From Terricaulis sp. (GTDB lineage Bacteria; Pseudomonadota; Alphaproteobacteria; Caulobacterales; Aquidulcibacteraceae), in the NCBI GenBank assembly GCA_024707365.1, contig JANPZV010000001.1, positions 62,001-126,000 on the forward strand: a stretch of DNA of 64,000 bases, read 5' to 3'. This document shows positions 47,937 to 56,858 of the stretch, piece by piece. How positions within the stretch are numbered: position 1 is the stretch's first letter; each line of letters starts with the position of its first letter. The notes under the pieces were generated by a model. The model worked only from the letters and a program-made list of their open reading frames with translations. It was not told where the DNA came from and searched no databases. A program made the position numbers and the translations under genes.

Positions 47937-49166
47937 ATGAGCGAGTTCGGATCGCGGGCGCGAGCGTTTTTCGATCGCATTTTCCCGGAACGGCAGATTT
48001 ACCATCGTAGCGGCGGCACGGTCCGTTACGTTTCACTCTCACCAGGCAAACAAGCCCTTCTGGCTTTAAGCGCCGTCGGCCTCGCGGGCTGGTGCGTCTA
48101 CGCCACGGCGGACGTGCTGCTTGAGGGCCCCCAGGCCACGGCCTCCAACGCCGAGATCGAGCGCGAACGCGCCAAGTATGATCGCTGGCTCAACGAATCT
48201 CGCGCCCAGGCCGCGGCCGCCCAGGCCCAGCTGGCCGAACGGACCCGCCAGTTCGACGTCGCCACCCAGGATTTCGAGAGCCGCCACGAAGTGCTGCGCT
48301 CGCTGCTGGAATTCGCCGGCGGCCAAACGCTCCAGCTCGCCGCCTCCCGCCCGATCGAGCGTGACGGCGCGCGCATGATCATGGCCGCCTCGATCGACGA
48401 GGCCGAGCCGCGCCAGAGCCGGGCGATCTCGTCCGAGCCCTATATGGTCACCACCGTCGGCTACCGGGCCCGCCAGGACCGCCTCGCCGCCGACCAAGAG
48501 CAGACCCTCTCAGAACTGGAAGATTCCGTCGTCGAGAGCTCCGAGCAAGTCCGCGGCGTGCTGCGGCTCACCGGCGTCTCCATGGCGTCCCTGACGGGCA
48601 CGGAAGAAGCCGTCGGCGGGCCGCTCGTGCCGCAGGATTTCGTCGCCTATCTGCGCGATAGCGGCCTTAACCCCGCCTTCGCCGAGCGGGTGACGCAAGT
48701 GGCCGCGCGCATCAGCGAAAGCCGCCGCCTCGCCGCCGTCGCCAATTCCACCCCGCTCGCCGCGCCCGTCGCCGTCGATTACCGCGAGACTTCCGGGTAC
48801 GGCCAGCGGATGGACCCGTTCACCGGGCGCCCCACCTTCCACCAAGGCCTCGACATGGCCGCCTTCGAGCGCGCGCCCGTGGTGGCCACCTCGCCGGGCG
48901 TGGTGGTGCACGCCGGCAGCCGCTCAGGCTATGGCAACACAGTTGAGATCGACCACGGCCACGGCTTTAAGACTCGGTACGCACATTTGCGCGATATCCA
49001 AGTGCAGCGGGGCGATCGCGTGGCGATCGGCCAGCGTGTAGGTTCGATGGGGTCAACGGGGCGCAGCACCGCAACCCACCTTCATTATGAGGTGTGGTTC
49101 CGCGGCCGGGCGGTTGACCCGGTTGGTTTCTTGAGGGCAGGTCGGCATGTTCACGAACAAGGGTAG
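47937..49166 (+). CDS. M23 family peptidoglycan endopeptidase (LmdC-like)
   Basis: 409 residues. A short cytoplasmic head (~1-40) precedes one membrane helix (ALLALSAVGLAGWCVYATADVLL), a coiled coil (~70-130) and a C-terminal LytM domain: GRPTFHQGLDMA (zinc histidine and aspartate), GYGNTVEIDHGHGFKTRYAHL and HLHYEVW. All zinc ligands are present, so it is likely active; M23 enzymes cleave cross-links. The following gene, overlapping by 20 bp, encodes a bactofilin. This matches LmdC-BacA of Hyphomonas neptunium in layout. Confidence 0.88.
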   Translation: MSEFGSRARAFFDRIFPERQIYHRSGGTVRYVSLSPGKQALLALSAVGLAGWCVYATADVLLEGPQATASNAEIERERAKYDRWLNESRAQAAAAQAQLAERTRQFDVATQDFESRHEVLRSLLEFAGGQTLQLAASRPIERDGARMIMAASIDEAEPRQSRAISSEPYMVTTVGYRARQDRLAADQEQTLSELEDSVVESSEQVRGVLRLTGVSMASLTGTEEAVGGPLVPQDFVAYLRDSGLNPAFAERVTQVAARISESRRLAAVANSTPLAAPVAVDYRETSGYGQRMDPFTGRPTFHQGLDMAAFERAPVVATSPGVVVHAGSRSGYGNTVEIDHGHGFKTRYAHLRDIQVQRGDRVAIGQRVGSMGSTGRSTATHLHYEVWFRGRAVDPVGFLRAGRHVHEQG

Positions 49167-49701
49167 AGCCTCGGACAGCAATTTGCCGGCCCTCCCAGAT
49201 CCCCCGCCCCAGCGCCGCCAGGCGCCGGGCCGCGCCGGCATCGCTTCCATCATCGCCAATGGCGTCAAAATCACCGGCACGATCGACGCTGACGGCGCCG
49301 AGGTGCAGGTCGATGGCGAGGTCGAAGGCAATATCCGCGGCGGCTCGCTCACCGTGGGCGACACCGGCATGGTCAAGGGCGACATCGTCTCCGAAAGCGT
49401 GACGGTGCACGGCCGCGTCGAAGGCTCGGTGCGCGCGCGCAAAGTCATGCTGGCCCGCAACGCCCATGTGCTGGGCGACATTGTTCATCAATCTCTTTCT
49501 GTTGAGATGGGCGCGGTGTTTGAAGGCCAATGCCGCTACCTGCAGGATCCGCTGAGCCAATCGGGCCAAGGCGCGCCTGCGCAGCCGCAAGCAGCCCAGC
49601 AGGAAGAGCGCCCGTTTGGCGCGGCACAAGGTTCTGTGTTCGGCGAACCCACCGAGGACCGGATGGTCTCCGGCGTGATCGTGACGGGATCGTCGAACTA
49701 A
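49147..49701 (+). CDS. bacA: Bactofilin
   Basis: 184 residues. The central ~105 residues form the right-handed beta-helix of bactofilins: ITGTIDADGAEVQVDGEVEGNI, VTVHGRVEGSVRARKV, DIVHQSLSVEMGAVFEGQC, with hydrophobic residues at regular intervals. Pro-rich N-terminal and Gln/Pro-rich C-terminal tails are unstructured. Polymerises without nucleotides at the membrane and localises peptidoglycan enzymes. Overlap with the M23 gene implies translational coupling and joint function. A strong terminator follows. Confidence 0.93.
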   Translation: MFTNKGRASDSNLPALPDPPPQRRQAPGRAGIASIIANGVKITGTIDADGAEVQVDGEVEGNIRGGSLTVGDTGMVKGDIVSESVTVHGRVEGSVRARKVMLARNAHVLGDIVHQSLSVEMGAVFEGQCRYLQDPLSQSGQGAPAQPQAAQQEERPFGAAQGSVFGEPTEDRMVSGVIVTGSSN

Positions 49702-49741
49702 AAGTTTGCTCAAAAGTTTGGTACTGGGAAAAACACACTCC

Positions 49742-49768
49742 AGGCCCGGCGCAAGCCGGGCCTTTTTC
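49742..49768 (+). terminator. Intrinsic terminator after bactofilin
   Basis: 9-bp stem AGGCCCGGC (49742-49750) and GCCGGGCCT (49755-49763), GCAA loop, followed by TTTTC. 40 bp after the stop codon. Confidence 0.9.
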
Positions 49769-49782
49769 TTTGCGCGCAAAGC

Positions 49783-50307
49783 TCAATCGCCCGGTGAGAT
49801 CGCGTCCAGATCCGCCGCGCGCGAAAAACGGATCTGGGAAAACCGCGTCCACCGCCCGTCGATCTCGCGCTCGGTTTCGACCACGAACGCATCGGCGCCC
49901 TCAAGCACCCAGTTCGCACGCAAACGGTATCTCTCCCCGTTCGCGCCAAAATGGGTGAACGGCGCGATGGCGTAGCCGCGCGCGGTGCGCGCGATCTCGC
50001 CGTTGGAGCGCCCGCCATCATTGGCGGCGTAGGCCCAAACGATCGCGCCCGTGGCGTCATCGGCGTGATAGGTGGTTTCCCCGCCATAAAAGGTGGGCCG
50101 CACGGCATGAATATCCACCACATGCGGGCCCAGCCGCTCAAAGCAGCGCTCATCGCTGATCGCGGCGTTGCCCGCGAACGCGCCGCGCCAGCAGCCGAGC
50201 AGCGGCGCAAGCAGTTCGGCGGCGCTTGGCGGTTGGGCCGCCATCGGCCCCGCGCACGCCGCAAGCATGCCCGCGAGCGCAAGCGCCTTGAAACGCAACA
50301 TCGCCAT
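49783..50307 (-). CDS. Unrecognised lipoprotein
   Basis: 174 residues from ATG 50307 (MAMLRFKALALAGMLAAC); lipobox LAAC. The mature domain has LLGCWRGAFAGNAAISDERCFERLGPHVVDIHAVRP and later YRLRANWVLEGADAFVVETEREIDGRWTRFSQIRFSR, repetitive beta strands that may form a small barrel, like lipocalin-type lipoproteins. No family recognised. Start further upstream would overlap the next gene. Intact. Confidence 0.6.
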   Translation of the reverse strand: MAMLRFKALALAGMLAACAGPMAAQPPSAAELLAPLLGCWRGAFAGNAAISDERCFERLGPHVVDIHAVRPTFYGGETTYHADDATGAIVWAYAANDGGRSNGEIARTARGYAIAPFTHFGANGERYRLRANWVLEGADAFVVETEREIDGRWTRFSQIRFSRAADLDAISPGD

Positions 50308-50332
50308 AGCCTGCCTCCCGCTCTTGAGCCCC

Positions 50333-51316
50333 TCACCCTCGCGCATAAGCTGGCGCGATCGCCTCAAACGCTTCGCGCGATAAAGTCAGCGAGCCAAGCG
50401 GCAGCACCCCGTTCTGCTCCAGCAGCACCGCAAGATAGCGCCGAAACACCCGCCCCTCTCTGTAGAACACCGCCGCGCACGGCCCCTGGTCGGTCTGCAC
50501 CCAGCGCACGAAGCCGCGCCGCTCGGGGCCTTCGGGCCAGATCGTGCGCATCGCCGCCGCCGCGCCATCACCCAGTTTGAGAAAACGCAAGCGCGCCATG
50601 TCCGTCAGCGCGCGCACGGCGCGATGGGTGGGATCGCTATGTTCACGCTCCGCCTTGCGCGCGTCATGTTCGGCGCGGCGCCGCGCCGCGAGCGGGTTGG
50701 CGGCCGCATAGGCCGCGCACGCGGCGCGCGCCTCATCCTCGCCCAACGCACGCAAGCTTGGCAGACGCCGCAGCCAATCTGCATGCAGCGGCGCCAGCGG
50801 CGCAGCGACGGAAAGATCGCGCACTTTATCATCCAGCGCGCGCCAGCCCGCGGCCACATTGCGCCAGCGCTTTTGCTTCAGCACCGCGCGCCGCGCCGTT
50901 GCATCGGGCGTCATCAGCCGCGCGAATGTGGCGATCACCTCATGATACGCATCCGCCCCCATGCTTTTGAGCGCTTGGGCCGCACACAGCATCGCCAGCG
51001 CATCGCCGCTGCGATTGGCCCAATATTGCGCGTGCCCGCCGCTGAGCGCCTGGGCCAGATAATCGCGCACGTAATAAGAGCCCGCCGCCTCCGCCGCGAA
51101 CTCACCCGGCAGCAGCAACGCCTCGTTGCGCATCGTCTCGGCAAAGCCGCTCACCGCGGCGATCAGCGCCTCTGGGCTGGCAAGCGCATCGGCGCGCACG
51201 ATGATGGCGTCGGCAACCAGGCCCTGGAACGTCGTCAGCGCGCTGTCGCCCGCGCATCTTTGCCGCTGCACGTCAGCAAGATAGCCGCCAGGCTCGGAGG
51301 CGGCCCCAAGGCTCAC
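50333..51316 (-). CDS. DMP19/DUF4375-like protein
   Basis: 327 residues. Residues ~85-145, [47 protein letters not shown], resemble the DMP19/DUF4375 motif NGGFHQYFxNSSGD. The rest is Ala/Arg-rich and not recognised; the C-terminus has [27 protein letters not shown]. No signal or membrane segment. DMP19 can mimic DNA and bind a repressor in Neisseria; no such role can be shown here. Overlaps prfB by 4 bp, so cotranscribed. Intact. Confidence 0.5.
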   Translation of the reverse strand: MSLGAASEPGGYLADVQRQRCAGDSALTTFQGLVADAIIVRADALASPEALIAAVSGFAETMRNEALLLPGEFAAEAAGSYYVRDYLAQALSGGHAQYWANRSGDALAMLCAAQALKSMGADAYHEVIATFARLMTPDATARRAVLKQKRWRNVAAGWRALDDKVRDLSVAAPLAPLHADWLRRLPSLRALGEDEARAACAAYAAANPLAARRRAEHDARKAEREHSDPTHRAVRALTDMARLRFLKLGDGAAAAMRTIWPEGPERRGFVRWVQTDQGPCAAVFYREGRVFRRYLAVLLEQNGVLPLGSLTLSREAFEAIAPAYARG

Positions 51317-52441
51317 TCAATATCCTGCACCGGCTCGCCCCCGCCCTGCACCCGCGCTGCCAGCGAAGCGGCCATGAAATCATCGAGATCGCCATCGAGC
51401 ACGCCGGCGGTGTCGGAGGTTTCCACGCCCGTGCGCAGATCTTTCACCATCTGATAGGGCTGGAGCACATAAGAACGGATCTGCCGCCCCCAGCCGATCT
51501 CGGTTTTCGCATCTTCCAGCTTTTGCGTTTCCGCTTCACGCTTTTGCAGCTCCGCTTCGTAGAGCCGCGCGCGCAGCATGTTCCAGGCGGTGGCGCGGTT
51601 CTTGTGCTGGCTGCGCTCGAGCTGGCAGGCGACGACGATGCCCGTCGGCATGTGCGTGAGGCGCACCGCGGAATCGGTTTTGTTGACGTGCTGGCCGCCC
51701 GCGCCGGAGGCGCGATAGGTATCGGTGCGCACATCCTTTTCGTTGATCTCGATCTCGATATTGTCGTCGATCTTGGGATAGACCCAGGCGCTGGCGAACG
51801 AGGTGTGCCGGCGCGCGTTGGAATCGAACGGCGAAATCCGCACCAGCCGGTGCACGCCCGCTTCGGTTTTCAGCCAGCCATAGGCGTTGTCGCCCTGGAT
51901 CAGCAGCGTGGCCGATTTGATGCCGGCCGTATCGCCATCCTGGCGCTCGAGCTCCTCGACCTTAAACCCGCGCGCGCTGGCCCAGCGCGCATACATGCGC
52001 AGCAGCATCGAGGCCCAATCCTGGCTCTCAGTCCCGCCGGCGCCGGAATTGATTTCGAGGAAGGCGTCATTGCCGTCAGCCTCGCCTGAAAGCAGCGCTT
52101 CAAGCTCGGCCTTGGCCGCGCGCGCCTGCACAGCTTTGAGCGTGGCTTGCGCCTCATCGACCAGGCTTTCATCGCCTTCGGCCTCGGCCATCTCGGCAAG
52201 CTCAACGCTATCTTTGAGATCGCGCTCAAGCGAAAGGATCGCGCCCATGGCGCTATCGAGCCGGTTGCGCTCGCGCATCAGCGCTTGGGCCTTCTCTGGA
52301 TCGTTCCAGAAATCGGCCTGCTCGGAGAGCGCGTTCAGCTCATCGAGGCGTATCTGGGCCTGATCCCAGTCAAAGACGCCTCCGCAGCAGCGTGACGGCA
52401 TTCTCGATTTGCTCAGCCAGGGCGGCGATTTCAGCGCGCAT
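51313..52441 (-). CDS. prfB: Peptide chain release factor 2 (programmed +1 frameshift)
   Basis: ~375 residues. Starts ATG 52441 ([23 protein letters not shown]), then reaches an in-frame TGA at codon 24 (52372-52370). A +1 slip at CTT-TGA-C continues with [12 protein letters not shown] to the end. Release motif [16 protein letters not shown] holds the GGQ tripeptide; RF2 recognises UGA and UAA. The Shine-Dalgarno-like CGGAGG and the CTTTGAC slip are complete, so the frameshift is genuine autoregulation: low RF2 promotes slippage. The SPF-type anticodon tripeptide is in [12 protein letters not shown]. Confidence 0.96.
52370..52384 (-). promoter_or_regulatory. prfB programmed +1 frameshift site
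   Basis: On the minus strand: CGGAGG-CGT-CTT-TGA-C. The internal Shine-Dalgarno sequence lies three bases before the slippery CTT, exactly as in E. coli prfB, and the stop context UGA-C favours slippage. Annotation pipelines can miss this by starting in the second frame. Confidence 0.94.
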
Positions 52442-52486
52442 ATGTGTGCCTCAGATTCAAAGATTGCCGTTTAGATAGGCCAAGCC

Positions 52487-52515
52487 AAGCGCGGGCGCCA
52501 CCGCACCCGCGCTTT
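52487..52515. repeat. Hairpin between PBP1A and prfB
   Basis: 9-bp perfect stem AAGCGCGGG (52487-52495) and CCCGCGCTT (52506-52514), ten-base loop, with TAAAGC at the minus-strand edge like the palindromic elements. It sits in the 94-bp gap upstream of the PBP1A 3' end; no T-run, so probably not a strong terminator. Confidence 0.55.
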
Positions 52516-52535
52516 AGATTCAACGCGCCTATTTT

Positions 52536-55094
52536 CTAGTAGAGCCCGCCCAAATCCTCATCTTCGCTTTGCGCGGGCGTCTGGGTGCTGGGGCGCACAT
52601 CGCCCCCTTCGCTCGGCGTCAGCGCCCCGCCGAGCCCGGAGAGCACGCGCGGATCGATCGGATCGGTGCCGCCGAACACGAACGGCGAGGAGCTGATCTC
52701 CCGCGTCGGCTCGGTGCCGGGGCGGAAGGCTTCAAGGATCGTGGTTTGCGTCTCCCCGCTCGGTAATTGGCCGCTGATGGCGTCGATGCGCACAAGGCGC
52801 ACGCCCGAGGGGATGCGGAACGGCGTCGGCTGGGTGTCGCGCAGCGCCTCGCGCATGAATTCGCGGAAGATCGGCGCGGAGATACGCCCGCCGGTTTCGC
52901 CTTGGCCCATATCGCGCGGCCGGTCAAAGCCGGCCCACACGCCGACGACGAGATCGGGCGAAAAGCCGATGAACCACGCATCGCGGTAATCATTGGTGGT
53001 GCCGGTCTTGCCGCCGAGCGGATAGCCCAGCTGCGCGATCGTCGTCGCCGTGCCGCGCTGCACCACGCCTTCGGACATGGTCACAATCTGATACGCCGTC
53101 ACCGGATCGAGCACTTGCTGGCGCGTATCGGCCAGCGCCGGCGCACTTTGCCGCCGCCACTCGGAGGTGCACTCGGCGCATTCACGCTGATCGCGGCGGA
53201 ACACCGTGCGCCCGCTGCGATCTTGAATGCGATCCACCACAACCGGCTGGATCCAGCGCCCGCCATTGACGAACATCGCATACGCCGTCGTCATCCGCAG
53301 CAGCGTGGTTTCGCCCGAACCAAGCGCGAGCGCGAACACCGCCTGGGTGTTGTCGCCATAAACGCCAAGCCGGCGGCCATATTCGAGCACGCGATCAGGC
53401 CCAAGCTCATAGGCCACGCGCGCCGTCATGGCGTTGCGCGAAAGCTCAAGCCCCCGGCGCAGCGTGGTGGGGCCGTAAAATTCACGGCTGTAATTTTCCG
53501 GCGACCAATTGGTGCCATCGCCCGCCGCGATCGCCATCGGGCCGTCATCCACCAGCGTCGCCGGCGTTGCGCCCGAATCCAGCGCGGCGGCGTAGACGAT
53601 CGGCTTATACGCCGAGCCCGGCTGGCGTTGCGCCTGGGTGACGCGGTTAAGGCCGGTGGCCTCCGTCGGCGAGTAGCCGCCCACCATCGCCAAGACGCGC
53701 CCGGTGTGCGGATCCATCGCCACCAGCGCGCCCTGAATTTCCGGCACCTGCCGCACCGCATAGCGCCCGTTCTGGCCGCGCTCTGCGTATATGATCGCGC
53801 CGCGCGGCAGATTGCTTGCGCGCGCCCAAGTCACATCCTCGGCGACAATGCGGCCGGTTTCACCTTGATCATCGGTCACGGTGATGTTGGCGCCGCTGGC
53901 GGCCGTCACCATCGCGCGGCGCCAGTGCGACATCGCCGGCGGTGCGGCGGCGGCGCGCAATTGCGCGGCCACATCGCCGTCCGCTTCCCCGCGCGTCAGC
54001 GGCCCGCGATAGGCGTAGCGGCGATCATAATCTTCCAAACCGCGCCGCAGCGCGCGCGCCGCCGCAAGCTGCAAGCGCGTATCGATCGTGGTGCGGATCG
54101 CAAGCCCGCCGTCATACACCGCATCTTGCCCGTATTGCGATTGCACCTGCCGGCGCACCTCTTCCACGAAATGCGAGGCGGCGATGAATTCATCGCCCGA
54201 GAGCCGATCCACCGTTTCCAGCGGCGCCGCGCGCGCTTCGGCGGCTTGCGCCTCGGTGATATAGCCGCGATCGAGCATGCGCGAGATCGCGTAATTGCGG
54301 CGATCCACCGCGCGATCATGGTGGCGCGGCAATTGATAATTGGCCGGGCCCTTCGGCAAAATCGAAAGATAGCCCGCTTCGGCGATGCTCAGATCATTGA
54401 GCGACTTGTTGAAATAATTGAGCGCGGCGGAGGCCACGCCATAGGCGCGGTTGCCGAGATAAATTTCGTTGAGATAAAGCTCAAGGATGCGCTCTTTATC
54501 GAGCGCGCGCTCAATGCGCTGGGCCATCAGCGCTTCGCGGAATTTGGTGAACACCGCGCAGAACAGCGGCACGCGCGCGCCCTCGCCGGTTTCCGAATTG
54601 TAGGGGCGGCAATCGGCGGCGCGGCCCGTCAGCATATTGCCCGCCACCTGCTGGGTGATGGTGGAGGCGCCCTCAAGCCGGCGCCCGCGCAGCACGTTGC
54701 TGACATTTGAAAGCATCGCCCGCGCGATGCCCGCATAATCGAGGCCCGAATGTTCAAAAAAGCGCGCGTCCTCAACCGCGACAAAAGCATTCTTCACATG
54801 ATCGGGGATCTGCTCGATCGGCACGAACACGCGCTGCTCGCGCGCGAACTCCGCCACCAGCGCGCCATCGCCCGCATAGACGCGGCTCGTCACCGGCGGT
54901 TCGTAATCCTGCAATTCCTCAAGGCTGGGCAGCCCCTGCAGCGCGGCGACCAAAAAACCAGCCACGGCGAGCACGCCCACAAGCGCCAGGATCGCAAGGC
55001 CGACAAGCGCCTTGCGCCACCAGGGGCCGCCAAAGAAGCCGCCGCCGCGATCATCGTCGTCCCAGCCCCGGCCGCCTCGGTAAGTACTGCTCAT
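52536..55094 (-). CDS. mrcA: Penicillin-binding protein 1A
   Basis: 852 residues from ATG 55094 (MSSTYRGGRGWDDDD). One membrane helix (~30-55). GT51: AVEDARFFEHSGLDYAGI with the catalytic glutamate and GASTITQQVAGNML; an insertion after it carries cysteines (RAADCRPYNS...PLFCAVF). OB-like region, then transpeptidase SxxK (PGSAYK), SRN (LSRNAMTA), GGKTGTTNDYRDAW. A CAEC pair lies near the C-terminal third. Longer than the class A PBP at 28.8 kb. Conserved block with amiC, prfB and rne. Intact. Confidence 0.94.
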   Translation of the reverse strand: MSSTYRGGRGWDDDDRGGGFFGGPWWRKALVGLAILALVGVLAVAGFLVAALQGLPSLEELQDYEPPVTSRVYAGDGALVAEFAREQRVFVPIEQIPDHVKNAFVAVEDARFFEHSGLDYAGIARAMLSNVSNVLRGRRLEGASTITQQVAGNMLTGRAADCRPYNSETGEGARVPLFCAVFTKFREALMAQRIERALDKERILELYLNEIYLGNRAYGVASAALNYFNKSLNDLSIAEAGYLSILPKGPANYQLPRHHDRAVDRRNYAISRMLDRGYITEAQAAEARAAPLETVDRLSGDEFIAASHFVEEVRRQVQSQYGQDAVYDGGLAIRTTIDTRLQLAAARALRRGLEDYDRRYAYRGPLTRGEADGDVAAQLRAAAAPPAMSHWRRAMVTAASGANITVTDDQGETGRIVAEDVTWARASNLPRGAIIYAERGQNGRYAVRQVPEIQGALVAMDPHTGRVLAMVGGYSPTEATGLNRVTQAQRQPGSAYKPIVYAAALDSGATPATLVDDGPMAIAAGDGTNWSPENYSREFYGPTTLRRGLELSRNAMTARVAYELGPDRVLEYGRRLGVYGDNTQAVFALALGSGETTLLRMTTAYAMFVNGGRWIQPVVVDRIQDRSGRTVFRRDQRECAECTSEWRRQSAPALADTRQQVLDPVTAYQIVTMSEGVVQRGTATTIAQLGYPLGGKTGTTNDYRDAWFIGFSPDLVVGVWAGFDRPRDMGQGETGGRISAPIFREFMREALRDTQPTPFRIPSGVRLVRIDAISGQLPSGETQTTILEAFRPGTEPTREISSSPFVFGGTDPIDPRVLSGLGGALTPSEGGDVRPSTQTPAQSEDEDLGGLY

Positions 55095-55187
55095 AACGCC
55101 CCGCTTCCGCTCGCGCCGAACCCAATTCCGGGCCCGCCTCGCCCCGCAATACGGCGCGATTAAGGCCGCGTGCAAGGGAGGCGCACC

Positions 55188-56364
55188 CTAATCGACGTAC
55201 CCTGAGAATCGAGCCGGTTTTAGGGCGCCCTGCGCGTAAAGCTGCGGAGCCGCGAAATAGGCGTCCGCCGCATCGGCGATGGCGCGGGCCATCGCCGCGC
55301 GCTCGGCGGGGCGGCTGAGGCGCCGCTCATCCTCGGCATTGGTCAAAAAGCCGGTTTCAATCAACACAGCCGGCACGTCCGGGGCGAGCAGCACATAAAG
55401 ATTGGCGCTGCGATGGGTGTTGCGCAGCAGCGGCGCGACAGCCCCAAGGCGCGGAATGACGATCTCCGCGAACTGCGCCGAGCGATTGGTGGTTTCACGC
55501 TGGAAAAGATCGACCAACACGTCCCGCGCTTGGCCGCGCACAGGGGTGGCGCCCAAATCGATCGTATCGCCCAGCATCGCCTGCCCGCGCCGCGCGCCGC
55601 GCTCGTTGACGGTATAAACCGACGCCCCGCACGCTTCGGCATTGGCGTTCGCATCCGCATGGATCGAGATGAACAGATCGGCGTTGGCGTCGCGCGAAAT
55701 GCGCACGCGCTCGGCGTGTTCGACATACCGATCCGCGTCGCGCGTTAGCACCACGCGGTACTGGCCGCGCTGCTCGAGCACATCGCGCAACTTAAGGGCG
55801 GTGTCGAGCACCACCTCTTTCTCATGCAAGCCCAGCGTGCGCCCCACCGCGCCCGGATCGCGCCCGCCATGGCCGGCGTCGATCACCACCGTGCGGCGGC
55901 CCGATGCGCGCGCCGGCTGGCTTGGCGCCGGCGCGGCGGCTGCGAACGGCCCGCGTGCGGCGAGATCAAACTGCAACCCCGGCGCGCGCGCCCCGCCCAG
56001 CGCCTCACGCACCAGGCTCGCCTCCGCTTCGAGATCGAGCACCAGCCGCGACACCCCAGGATGCTGCGCAAACCGGTAGCCGCGCACCACGCCCGCGCCC
56101 GGCCCCGCCCCCGAAGCCCCTTGCGGCATCGCCCACATCGCGTCTTGCACGTCGATGACGAAGCGGTGCGGCTCGGCCAGAAACATCGTCCGCGCCCGCG
56201 CGGCTTTATCGAGCGCGAGGCTCACTCGCGCGCTGGCGCTCCGAAGCCTCCACCGCCACGGCGCGCACCAGCGCCGGCGCGTTGGCGTAGGCCCGGCCCG
56301 TCAAGGCCGCGCTGCCCAAAGCGGTGGCGCCAAACAGCGCGAAGGAGCGGCGGGTCATAACCAT
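55188..56364 (-). CDS. amiC: N-acetylmuramoyl-L-alanine amidase (AmiC-like, Tat signal; frameshift)
   Basis: About 390 residues. N-terminus MTRRSFALFGATALGSAALTGRAYA (start 56358 or 56364) is a Tat signal, as in AmiA and AmiC of E. coli, which are Tat exported. An AMIN-like region precedes the Amidase_3 domain: VVIDAGHGGRDPGAVG (zinc histidine), HEKEVVLDTA (glutamate), SIHADAN and ETGFLTN with the catalytic glutamate. Frame breaks near 56225. Splits daughter-cell peptidoglycan. Upstream of PBP1A in the same direction, divergent from rne. Confidence 0.9.
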
Positions 56365-56858
56365 GAATGGCTGGAAACTACCCGAGACGGCTTGCTATCG
56401 CGTTGAAAAGGAAGGTGAATGGTGCGGTAACCATGCTTACGCCGCCAGAACGAGCCTTGCCCCGCCTGCCCGAGCCGGCGTTACCGCGAAAATAACCGCC
56501 CGATCACCGTCCAGGCGCTTTGACTTTGGCAATACAAATCATGCAAGGTGCGCCTACGCCGCGTGCGCCGGGGGCTTTCCGCCCCTTCAACGCCCGGCGG
56601 CTCCCGTCCACGCGGAAGCGCGAAGGCAGCCCGCGGGCGGCCGCCCCCTCGATTGAAGGCGGCCACCGAACCCGGCTCAACAGCACGCGCGCCGTCCGGG
56701 AGCACGAACGGAGCAAACGATGATCCGCACAGCGCTCACCATCGCCGCCGGCCCGACGGCCGCCGTGCGACTGAGCGCGCGGGTCCGCCACTCATTACCC
56801 ATAGCGCGTCCTGACGCTGCGTATCCTTACGCGCGCGACGCTGACGGAGCCCCGCCAG
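56365..56858 (+). other. 494-bp upstream region of rne
   Basis: No convincing gene. Contains a TTGACT (56520-56525) as possible -35 without a good -10, and a nested hairpin: outer stem CGCCGGG (56566-56572) with CCCGGCG (56593-56599), inner GGC/GCC. Long leaders of rne carry autoregulatory hairpins in E. coli; something similar is possible here. Confidence 0.5.

Noticed and set aside
52767..54710. 647-residue plus-strand open frame
   Set aside because: Mirror frame of PBP1A, whose catalytic motifs are intact on the other strand.
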